A stretch of DNA of 46,491 nucleotides from positions 1-46,491 of IMG/VR virus record IMGVR_UViG_3300005613_004257; one strand, written 5' to 3'. Source of the stretch: a virus. The notes under the pieces were generated by a model. It was not told where the DNA came from and ran no database searches. It saw only the letters and a program-made list of their open reading frames with translations. Shown piece by piece: positions 24,944 to 31,879 of this stretch. Each line of letters opens with the position of its first letter. Position 1 is the stretch's first letter. The position numbers were made by a program, and so were the translations under genes.

Positions 24944-24954
24944 AGGAGGTTCTT

Positions 24955-26091
24955 ATGAGTACCAAGAAAGCGAAAGATAAGCGTGCGGATAGGATAAGTG
25001 GTATATGTGCTGCAATCAACAAGACAGATTTTGGTGGTGAGAATCACGATGCTGTTACTTGGGTAGGCTCACAGGATTCTGTGGTAATGGAGAGGTTTCC
25101 TTCGGGTTGTGTAGACTTGGATGAAGCTCTTGGAGGAGGATGGCCTAAGGGTAGGTTTGTGGAGTTGTATGGCCCTGAATCGGGAGGTAAGACGACACTG
25201 GCTCTTCATGCTATAGCTGAGCATCAGAAGAAGTATCCTGATGAGGATATAGCGCTTATTGATTCTGAGTTTGCCTGGGATGCTGAGTATGCTACGGAGA
25301 TAGGAGTAGATACGAAGTACTTGATTGTTCACCAACCTGAAAACGGTGTTCAGGCATTGAATGTGCTGGAGCAGTTAATTAAGGGAGGCGTATCCCTTAT
25401 AGTTGTTGATTCGGTGGCTGCACTGACTACAGCTGATGAGTTGGCAGGTGATATTGGTGATATTACTGTTGGTGCTCAGGCCAGGTTGATGAGTGGAGCA
25501 CTCAGGAGGCTTACTGGTGAAGCTGGAAGGCGTAAAGTAACTGTCTTCTGGACAAATCAGCTTCGTGAGAAGATTGGTATAACATGGGGCGATAAAACCA
25601 CTACTCCGGCAGGACGTGCATTAAAGCATTATGCTTCTGTGAGGGTGTCAATAAAGAGTTGGGGTAAGATTAAGGAAGGTGACGCTATTGTGTCTTCTAA
25701 GACTAAAGCCGATGTTAAGAAGAATAAAACTGCGCCTCCTTTCAGGGTTGCTGAGTTTAATATTACGTTCGGTATAGGTATAGATGTAGTAGCTTCGGTA
25801 TTGGATAGTGCAATAGCCATGGGTGTCGTGGAAAAGAGAGGTTCGTGGCTTAGTTTCCAGAGTGAGCAGCTTGGACAGGGAAGAGCTGTAGTGCTGGATA
25901 ATATGAGAAATGATGAGGAGTTGGTAGCCAAGGTATCGGCAGCGATTGATGATGCCAAGAATGAAGGTGTTAAACCAAAACCTCAGAAGAAGGCTGATAT
26001 CAAGAGGCCTAAGGCTTCTGCTGGTAAGAATGATTCTGCCGAAGATGCTGATGCCATAGATACGCCGGAAGTGGGGGTTGAGGATGCCTGA
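24955..26091 (+). CDS. recA: RecA recombinase
   Basis: 378 residues. Walker A GPESGGKTT (73-81), Walker B SLIVVDS (147-153), the L1/L2 region QARLMSGALRRLTGEAGR and FWTNQLREKIG, all as in bacterial RecA. The C-terminus from ~335 is Lys/Pro/Asp-rich and less conserved. It forms filaments on single-stranded DNA and carries out strand exchange; in phage it supports recombination-dependent replication and repair. TAGGAGG precedes the ATG. It follows ssb, separated by a terminator, and overlaps the reading of the next gene's upstream start codons. Confidence 0.95.
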   Translation: MSTKKAKDKRADRISGICAAINKTDFGGENHDAVTWVGSQDSVVMERFPSGCVDLDEALGGGWPKGRFVELYGPESGGKTTLALHAIAEHQKKYPDEDIALIDSEFAWDAEYATEIGVDTKYLIVHQPENGVQALNVLEQLIKGGVSLIVVDSVAALTTADELAGDIGDITVGAQARLMSGALRRLTGEAGRRKVTVFWTNQLREKIGITWGDKTTTPAGRALKHYASVRVSIKSWGKIKEGDAIVSSKTKADVKKNKTAPPFRVAEFNITFGIGIDVVASVLDSAIAMGVVEKRGSWLSFQSEQLGQGRAVVLDNMRNDEELVAKVSAAIDDAKNEGVKPKPQKKADIKRPKASAGKNDSAEDADAIDTPEVGVEDA

Positions 26092-26092
26092 T

Positions 26093-26989
26093 ATGAAGTT
26101 GCTTCTGATAGATGGTAATAATATGAGTCACAGGGTTCACTGGGCTCATAAAGAATTATCATGGAAGGGCACCCATGTGGGTGTCCTCTTCGGATTCTTC
26201 AAGCAGTTAGTTCATCTTGATAAAGAATATCCTGACCATTACAGGGTGATAGTCTGGGATGCTGGTCATGCCAGGAGGACTGAGGAGTCTGAAAGGGCTG
26301 TTGAGGCTGGGCTTGTTCCTTCAGCATATAAGGCCACAAGAGACCATAGTGGTGAGGATAGGGCTATTATCTTTGAGCAGATGGATGAACTTAAAGAAGG
26401 CCTCAGGAAAGTAAGGTGCTTGCAGGTCTGGAAGAAGGGGTTCGAGGCTGATGATATTATAAATACTTATGCCAAGTATGCTCAGGAATCTGGAGGTGAG
26501 GCAATAGTGGTGTCGAGTGATAAGGACTTCTATCAGGTGTTAGACCATAATGTTAAGATATATGATGCGATGAAGAAAGAGGTCTGGAGCCGGGAGAGGT
26601 TTGAGATGGAGTTTGGTTTTGAGCCGGCTCTTTGGGTCGATGCTGGTGCTATCATGGGTGAGGTAGGTAAGTCAAAGGATAATATCTTCGGAGTAGAGGG
26701 TTGGGGTCCTACTTATGCCTGTAAGTATGTACAGGAGTATGGTTCCATAGAGAATATAAGAAAGCACATACGTTCCAAGGCAGAGAAGAAGAAGTTGGGG
26801 AAGAGGGAGCAGAAGTTCATTGATAGTGATGATGTGTTGGACCTGGCTTTGTCTCTTAAGCGTATGGATATGGTTAAGGCTTTACAGAAGCCTGACCCAG
26901 AAGATAGAAAGAGTGAGGACGAGCTTAAGAAGTATTTCTTGGAATGGGGTTTTGCTAGCCTGTTGAAGGAGGCTCGGAGGCTTGTTTGA
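26093..26989 (+). CDS. 5'-3' exonuclease (Pol I N-terminal/T5 FEN-like)
   Basis: 298 residues from the ATG at 26093; in-frame TTG 26078 and ATG 26084 would add 3-5 residues. MKLLLIDGNNMSHR at the N-terminus, WDAGHARRTE and FEADDIINTYA followed by VVSSDKDFYQVL are the metal-binding acidic motifs of the FEN family. The H3TH region is near GAIMGEVGKSKDNIFGVEGWGPTYA. It removes RNA primers and 5' flaps. Its place right after recA fits lagging-strand processing. The GEVGKSKDNI reading matches the family's G(D)xSDNIPG with small changes. Confidence 0.85.
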   Translation: MKLLLIDGNNMSHRVHWAHKELSWKGTHVGVLFGFFKQLVHLDKEYPDHYRVIVWDAGHARRTEESERAVEAGLVPSAYKATRDHSGEDRAIIFEQMDELKEGLRKVRCLQVWKKGFEADDIINTYAKYAQESGGEAIVVSSDKDFYQVLDHNVKIYDAMKKEVWSRERFEMEFGFEPALWVDAGAIMGEVGKSKDNIFGVEGWGPTYACKYVQEYGSIENIRKHIRSKAEKKKLGKREQKFIDSDDVLDLALSLKRMDMVKALQKPDPEDRKSEDELKKYFLEWGFASLLKEARRLV

Positions 26990-27582
26990 GTAAGGAGTCA
27001 TATATTGGCATGAGGAAGTCTGCCCGGAGGTTGGATGACCCGGGAGGGTATCGGCTTAATGATGGGGAGATGAACTCGGTCATATTCGATGAGATGCTGG
27101 ACCTTATGAAGAGGAATGGTGTTACTAAGAGAGTATGGGAGCCTTTTGCAGGGCCGGGTTCAAAGAGGTTCTGGGTCCGGTGTGTGATGAGTGGATTCGA
27201 GATGGAGTCTTATGGCCTTGTAAAGGGTGGATGTAAGGTCTTGACGGATTCAACTGAGAGTGTGCCGGAGGGTAAGTATGGAGGTGTGATTATGCATCCT
27301 CCATACTATGGCTCAGACCCGCAGTCGGATAGTGAGCAGGACTTATCAAGGATGTTGGACTGGAAGGTGTACTCGGAGGCTTTGGAGAAGGTCTTCGGGG
27401 TGGCTGTGGATTCGCTTGATGAGGGTGGGTTTATTGTTGCGGTGGGAAGAGATTATAGGGCTCTTTCAAGTAGGGTGAGGTTGGATTTGGTGTATGTATG
27501 GATAATGGAGAGCATGGGGATGGAATTAATTGATGTTTGGATTAGTGAGCCTGATGTGGCTATAGTAGCGAGGAAAATATGA
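26986..27582 (+). CDS. DNA methyltransferase-like protein
   Basis: 198 residues from TTG 26986, four bases before the end of the preceding gene, with CGGAGG upstream; an ATG at 27010 is an alternative. VWEPFAGPGSKRFW resembles the SAM-binding motif (motif I) of N4/N6 DNA methylases, and MHPPYYGSD their catalytic (D/N/S)PPY motif, here preceded by His. No target-recognition domain was found, so it may modify DNA with relaxed specificity or be an inactive relative. It may protect phage DNA; that is inference. Confidence 0.6.
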   Translation: MSKESYIGMRKSARRLDDPGGYRLNDGEMNSVIFDEMLDLMKRNGVTKRVWEPFAGPGSKRFWVRCVMSGFEMESYGLVKGGCKVLTDSTESVPEGKYGGVIMHPPYYGSDPQSDSEQDLSRMLDWKVYSEALEKVFGVAVDSLDEGGFIVAVGRDYRALSSRVRLDLVYVWIMESMGMELIDVWISEPDVAIVARKI

Positions 27583-28133
27583 GTTATAGAATAGGAATAG
27601 TTGGTTGTGCTGGTAGTGGGAAATCGACATTGGCCCAGAAGGTTGCAGATAGGTTGGATATTCCGTGTCTAAAGTCTAAAGCGATAACCACAGAGATATT
27701 GGAAAGAGATGGGTATGATTACTCGTCAGGTATCCAGGTTGAGAGGTTTCTTGCGAATGCTGGTAGACAGAGTGAGATTCTCAGGAGGACGCTGGAGGTA
27801 CAAGCTGAACAGGATGAGTTTGTTACTGACAGGACGGTGGTGGATTTAGCGGCCTATGCGGTTTGTGAGATGCATCAGTGTGATACAATGGCGTTGGAGA
27901 ATGTTTTCAAGGCTTGTAGTGAGGTGGTGGGTGAATATACTCATCTTGTATTATGTGAATGGGATGAAGGACCTATCGGCAAAAATGACAGAAGGACTTT
28001 AAATCCGTGGTATCAGTTCCTTGTACATGCCTTGGAAGTGGGGATAATGGATTACTGGGGATGTGAGTATGTGGTTGTGAAGACTGGTGATGTTGATGAG
28101 AGGTTGGAGAAGGTAATGGAGAGTATCGGGTAA
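27579..28133 (+). CDS. P-loop nucleoside/nucleotide kinase-like ATPase
   Basis: 184 residues. The start ATG overlaps the preceding stop (ATGA). Residues 6-17 are a Walker A loop (GIVGCAGSGKST). A TDRTVVDLAAYA motif near the middle matches the DRxxxD signature of small AAA_28/NRK-type kinases, and a CEWDEGP segment follows. The size and motif order fit a small kinase acting on a nucleoside, nucleotide or cofactor. The substrate cannot be read from the sequence. Confidence 0.7.
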   Translation: MSYRIGIVGCAGSGKSTLAQKVADRLDIPCLKSKAITTEILERDGYDYSSGIQVERFLANAGRQSEILRRTLEVQAEQDEFVTDRTVVDLAAYAVCEMHQCDTMALENVFKACSEVVGEYTHLVLCEWDEGPIGKNDRRTLNPWYQFLVHALEVGIMDYWGCEYVVVKTGDVDERLEKVMESIG

Positions 28134-28170
28134 TAATTATCTTATATTTTTGCCTCATTTGAGGACTGAT

Positions 28171-28350
28171 ATGAGTGTTAATCCATACTTAAATACACCT
28201 CCGACAAAGCTGAAAAGGGATATTTCGAATGAGAAAGACCCTGCTCGGAGGAAGAAAATGCAAAATGCACTGGATGCATGGAGGAAAGTTGTTCCAGGGC
28301 CGTTCAGGAAGCAGGCTTTGGAGCTTCTTGAAATAGCTAAATTATTGTAA
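28171..28350 (+). CDS. Small unknown protein
   Basis: 59 residues from ATG 28171 with GAGG seven bases upstream; a TTG at 28150 is in frame but has no ribosome binding site. Basic and helical, with Pro and Arg. The 37-bp gap before it is A/T-rich with no clear promoter. Unknown function. Confidence 0.5.
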   Translation: MSVNPYLNTPPTKLKRDISNEKDPARRKKMQNALDAWRKVVPGPFRKQALELLEIAKLL

Positions 28351-28365
28351 AGTAGGAGGTTGAAG

Positions 28366-28626
28366 ATGAGTTCGTATAGAGAAAATGTGAGTGATAATGA
28401 GCAGAATCAGGTAGAAATTGCTGCTGATGATTCGGCTATAAGGATACAGTTGTTTGATGGTAAGCAGATTCAGACCGGTGAGACTAAGTTCATAAGGGCT
28501 TATGATAACCAGGCTCAGGGTAATGATGGTGGCCAGGTGACGAGTTCTGTGGCAAAGTATGGTGGTTCTGTTATAGGCCAGCATAATGACAAGGCTCATA
28601 GATTTGAGACTCCTGGAAAAGCGTAA
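28366..28626 (+). CDS. Small unknown protein
   Basis: 86 residues from ATG 28366 with TAGGAGG upstream. Polar and Gln/Asn/Asp-rich with short beta-like segments (AIRIQLFDGKQIQTGETKF). The gene ends just before a promoter-like motif. No family recognised; it could be a small virion or DNA-binding component. Confidence 0.55.
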   Translation: MSSYRENVSDNEQNQVEIAADDSAIRIQLFDGKQIQTGETKFIRAYDNQAQGNDGGQVTSSVAKYGGSVIGQHNDKAHRFETPGKA

Positions 28627-28628
28627 AA

Positions 28629-28664
28629 TTTTTTGTTATTTTTGAGGGACTCTCCGCGTATAAT
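28629..28664 (+). promoter_or_regulatory. Promoter-like motif, T6G-N23-TATAAT (copy D)
   Basis: TTTTTTG at 28629-28635, 23 bases, TATAAT at 28659-28664, preceded by CCGCG and followed by GG and GGAGG. The layout is identical to the copy before the SNF2 helicase. It ends only 15 bases before the ATG at 28680, so a transcript from it would have a very short leader. Confidence 0.5.
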
Positions 28665-28679
28665 GGGGCGGAGGATATT

Positions 28680-29609
28680 ATGATAAGATTTGCTTTTTAT
28701 ACTGATTCCCACTTAAGTGGAAGAACGCCGAAGCACCGTTTGGATGATTTTCCAGCGACAATGACGGGTAAGCTATCGGAGGTGTATGCTACAGCCGAGG
28801 ATACAGGTTGTAGTTTTGTTGCTTTTGGGGGAGATTTCTTTAATACCCACCGGATATTCAGCTATGATGTCATAGGTGATGCGATGGATATAATCTGTGA
28901 GTCGAAACTGAAGACTTACTGCTGCGTGGGTGAGCATGACCTTTATGGTCATAGTCCTAATACCTATAAATCTTCAACCCTGGCATTTTTTGTCAGGAGA
29001 TGTCCGAATATGCATATTCTCTGGGAGCCTTTAGACCTTGGGGATGTGGTTCTTCATGCCAAGCACGAATGGGAGAATACGTTTGATGCTATGAAGAGGG
29101 ATGTCGATGAGGCCAGACTTAATATTCTGGTTTGCCATGAGTTGATAACCAATAAGAGGGCAATGTTTGATGTGATAAATACTTCGTCTTTATCTCCGTG
29201 TCCTTATGATTTGGTTGTTTCAGGTGACTTGCATGATGGATATGAGCCTCATGAGGCTGATGGTACGTGGTTCTGCAATCCTGGAAGCCTGGCGAGAAGA
29301 ACAACTGCTGATGCCAATAGATGGCCTCAGATGGCTGTTATTGATATAGAGAAGGGTGGAGTTCCTATAATAGATATCAGAAGATTGAAGTGTGGGAAAT
29401 CTGGTGATGAGGTTCTTGGTAAGAGTATAGCTGAGGTGGCCCGGGAGGATGATGGGACTGAGGGTGACTTTGATGCAGATGAGTTCACAGAAGGTATGAT
29501 GAAACTGGAAGCGGAGTCTGTGGATGTGTATGAGCTTATTCAGAAATCAGGACTGAAAGCTGGTGTCAAAAAAGAGATACTGGATTACCTTGCGTCAAAA
29601 AAGAAGTAA
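28680..29609 (+). CDS. SbcD/Mre11-like metallophosphoesterase
   Basis: 309 residues. Order of motifs: FYTDSHLSG (DxH), FGGDFFNTH (GD), CVGEHDLYG in place of GNHD, VCHELI, and SGDLHDGYEPHEADGTWFCNPGSLARR in place of the GHxH block. The Asn of GNHD is Glu and the first His of GHxH is Asp, unusual for the family but at positions that bind metals, so the enzyme may still be active. The C-terminal ~80 residues are acidic and helical. Mre11-type nucleases trim DNA ends with an SbcC partner; no SbcC/Rad50 gene is in this window. Confidence 0.75.
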   Translation: MIRFAFYTDSHLSGRTPKHRLDDFPATMTGKLSEVYATAEDTGCSFVAFGGDFFNTHRIFSYDVIGDAMDIICESKLKTYCCVGEHDLYGHSPNTYKSSTLAFFVRRCPNMHILWEPLDLGDVVLHAKHEWENTFDAMKRDVDEARLNILVCHELITNKRAMFDVINTSSLSPCPYDLVVSGDLHDGYEPHEADGTWFCNPGSLARRTTADANRWPQMAVIDIEKGGVPIIDIRRLKCGKSGDEVLGKSIAEVAREDDGTEGDFDADEFTEGMMKLEAESVDVYELIQKSGLKAGVKKEILDYLASKKK

Positions 29610-29619
29610 ATTTTTCAAC

Positions 29620-29655
29620 TTTTTTGTCGAGAATGGTGTCCGGTACGCGTATTGT
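29620..29655 (+). promoter_or_regulatory. Promoter-like motif, T6G-N23-TATTGT (copy E)
   Basis: TTTTTTG at 29620-29626, 23 bases, TATTGT at 29650-29655 preceded by ACGCG. It sits in the 75-bp gap before the ParB-like gene. Same spacing as the copies at 10422 and 28629. Confidence 0.5.
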
Positions 29656-29684
29656 ATTTTAGAATTGTTTAAAAGGAGGAAGAG

Positions 29685-30848
29685 ATGTCTGATGATGTAG
29701 ATAGAGATGGTATATTGAGTGATGATGGGTTTGGTGATATGAGTTTTGGAGATGACTTTGGAGAAGGGTCTTCTGGTGCTGAAAGGGCTGCCGCTGTGAG
29801 CGTGCATGTGCCTGATTCTGGACAGGGAGACGGCAGGAATCTTACGAAGAGGCAGAAAGCTATAAGGGTAATGCTGAGGCGTGCTGATTTGGATGAGATG
29901 CCTACTATTTCTCATATCATGAGGGGCAAGGGTGGAGAGGTTATTAAGATAAGCGATATAGCCATATTCATAGATGAGCCCAGGGATGAATTGATGGCTG
30001 AGATTGCTGCTGAGTGTAAGGTTCGGAATAGAGTGAACCTTAGTGCTGAGGTGTTGAAGTCAAGAGTAATAGCTGTTGGCTCGCAGATAATGGAAGCTGC
30101 AAGAATGTATCAGCCGATACAGGTTGCCAGAATCAAAGATGATGAAGGCAATACAATGCTTGAGTGTACAAGTGGGCGTCATAGGCTTGTGGCTATAGCT
30201 CTTATCTATGGATGTGATTCTGAGATACCTGTCTATGTAGAAAATATGACACTAAACGAGGCCAGAGACGCTGTGGTGGTTGCTAACCAGGCAAGACCTA
30301 CTAAGGCTATGGAGAGAGCGGAGCATGCTGTCTTAAGAGCTGTTGGTGGGGATATATCGGCAGGTCAGGATGAGATGTATGAGAAGACTGCTAAGACCAA
30401 GGCCAAGGCAAGGAAGTATTGCGTTTATAGTGTGGTGCGTAATGGCTATCCCAAGAAGTTGACATTTAAAGTGTCGATGACTTCTTCGAGGAAGGATGGC
30501 GGCCTTACTACTTTGACCAATGTGGAAAACTTTATGGGTGCTGCATTGGAATGGTCTAAAGAGATGTCTCAGAAAGAGTTTGATAAAGAACTCGGTAAGG
30601 TGGTTACTTTCTTGAATGCTGTGGCTAAGGCTTTCAAGGGTATTGAAGGATTTGACCCTGCTCATCATATGGCCTCGATGACTATGTCTTCTATGGGTAA
30701 GTATTATAAGACGTATGGTGAGATTACGGGAGACAATCCTGTTAAGGTGGCTCCGAAGGTTGCTGAGGTGGTTGTTTCTATGGGTAAGATTGGCCGTCAG
30801 AAGTCTGAAGAGACTTATGAGATGATAGCAAAGGCCATGAGAGGCTAA
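29685..30848 (+). CDS. ParB-like/sulfiredoxin-fold protein
   Basis: 387 residues. After an acidic N-terminal ~50 residues (DDVDRDG, FGDDFGEG) there is a ParB N-terminal-like region with YQPIQVARI and the GRHR motif (SGRHRLVA, 164-170) followed by IPVYV. GxHR is the nucleotide-binding or nuclease signature of ParB/sulfiredoxin proteins. The C-terminal 180 residues are helical. The protein may segregate or regulate phage DNA, or act as a nuclease. AAAAGGAGG precedes the ATG. A strong terminator follows 22 bases after the stop. Confidence 0.65.
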   Translation: MSDDVDRDGILSDDGFGDMSFGDDFGEGSSGAERAAAVSVHVPDSGQGDGRNLTKRQKAIRVMLRRADLDEMPTISHIMRGKGGEVIKISDIAIFIDEPRDELMAEIAAECKVRNRVNLSAEVLKSRVIAVGSQIMEAARMYQPIQVARIKDDEGNTMLECTSGRHRLVAIALIYGCDSEIPVYVENMTLNEARDAVVVANQARPTKAMERAEHAVLRAVGGDISAGQDEMYEKTAKTKAKARKYCVYSVVRNGYPKKLTFKVSMTSSRKDGGLTTLTNVENFMGAALEWSKEMSQKEFDKELGKVVTFLNAVAKAFKGIEGFDPAHHMASMTMSSMGKYYKTYGEITGDNPVKVAPKVAEVVVSMGKIGRQKSEETYEMIAKAMRG

Positions 30849-30869
30849 TAAGCGGACGGGGGTTTAGAT

Positions 30870-30898
30870 GCCGGGGTCGTTCGTGGCCCCGGCTTTTT
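30870..30898 (+). terminator. Intrinsic terminator after the ParB-like gene
   Basis: GCCGGGG (30870-30876) pairs with CCCCGGC (30887-30893), extendable by T-G and C-G pairs, followed by TTTTT. The next gene's ATG is only 4 bases after the T tract. Confidence 0.9.
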
Positions 30899-30901
30899 GC
30901 T

Positions 30902-31879
30902 ATGAAGTATGCTGCTGACAGTTCTGGTAATGTTATATCATTTGATGGCAAGTTTAAACATCATGGTGTATCAGGTGTCCCAAAGGGGAGTATTTTGTGT
31001 CCACCTTTGTCTGAGCCTTCTGCTTCTGCTGCTGGATGTTTTTATATGTCTGCGAGTAGAGAACCTATGCAGGTGGTTTGGTCGGATGGTTCATCCAGGA
31101 GAGTGTTTGGAGTAGCGAGGGTATTTGGCAGATATGCAGGTGAGGAGATTCCTGAGGTAGTTAAGGCTTCTATGGTAGCAGTGTGTGGGCCGGTTTGTTC
31201 GATGCCGGATAAGTTGTCAGAATTGGTGGCAGAGTTGCCGGCAGGCAATGTGTATGCTTGTGAACTTGTGGATGGATTGCCTGCTATGGGTATGCTGGTG
31301 TGTTCGATGCTTGAGAGTAAGGGCTATAGAGTAGATTTCAGGCAACCTGTGATGCTAAGTGATAAAGATGAATGTCAGGTATATGAGGATGGCCTGGAGG
31401 GTGATGCAGAAGGCAGGATGGCTGACTTGGTAAACAAGGGAATGACTGTTCTGAATAAGATGTATGAGTCTCCTTGTGTGGGTGCGTTCGATGGGAGACT
31501 TTTGTCATTTAAGGAGTATGGAGACTCGGTGTATCTGTTGAGAAGAAATGATGTACTTGATTGGTTTCCTACGGAGAGTTTGTTGGTAAGGGATTATGCC
31601 TCTATGACGGTGCCGGTTGAGTTGACCAACACTGATAGTTTCAAAAACTCTACTGGTTGTACTTCGGAGAAGGTGAAGGTTATGGTTTCGTCAACATTTA
31701 AGAATTTAAGGTCGATATCGGATTTTATGAGATTCTTAAAAGTGATGTCGGGCAAGGGATGGGTTGTTTCTTCTGACCCGGGTAAAGTGTTGATGGATAC
31801 AGAGGTGCCGGTTTTTATGAATAATGGAGCGAGGAAAATGGGAGCTGATGAATACAGGGAGACATATCATGCTGGATAA
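30902..31879 (+). CDS. Unknown protein, start close behind a terminator
   Basis: 325 residues. ATG 30902 is the first start codon in the frame after an upstream stop; no ribosome binding site precedes it, because the terminator T tract fills that space. Several Met codons inside could be alternative starts. The sequence is mixed alpha/beta with scattered Cys. The last 11 bases overlap the preferred start of the Pol III gene. No family recognised. Confidence 0.6.
   Translation: MKYAADSSGNVISFDGKFKHHGVSGVPKGSILCPPLSEPSASAAGCFYMSASREPMQVVWSDGSSRRVFGVARVFGRYAGEEIPEVVKASMVAVCGPVCSMPDKLSELVAELPAGNVYACELVDGLPAMGMLVCSMLESKGYRVDFRQPVMLSDKDECQVYEDGLEGDAEGRMADLVNKGMTVLNKMYESPCVGAFDGRLLSFKEYGDSVYLLRRNDVLDWFPTESLLVRDYASMTVPVELTNTDSFKNSTGCTSEKVKVMVSSTFKNLRSISDFMRFLKVMSGKGWVVSSDPGKVLMDTEVPVFMNNGARKMGADEYRETYHAG

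Noticed and set aside
29585-29626. Terminator hairpin after the SbcD-like gene (CAAAAAAG ... CTTTTTTG)
   Set aside because: Only A-T pairs flank a loose loop, so the stem is weak. The T run is more simply part of the promoter-like motif E.
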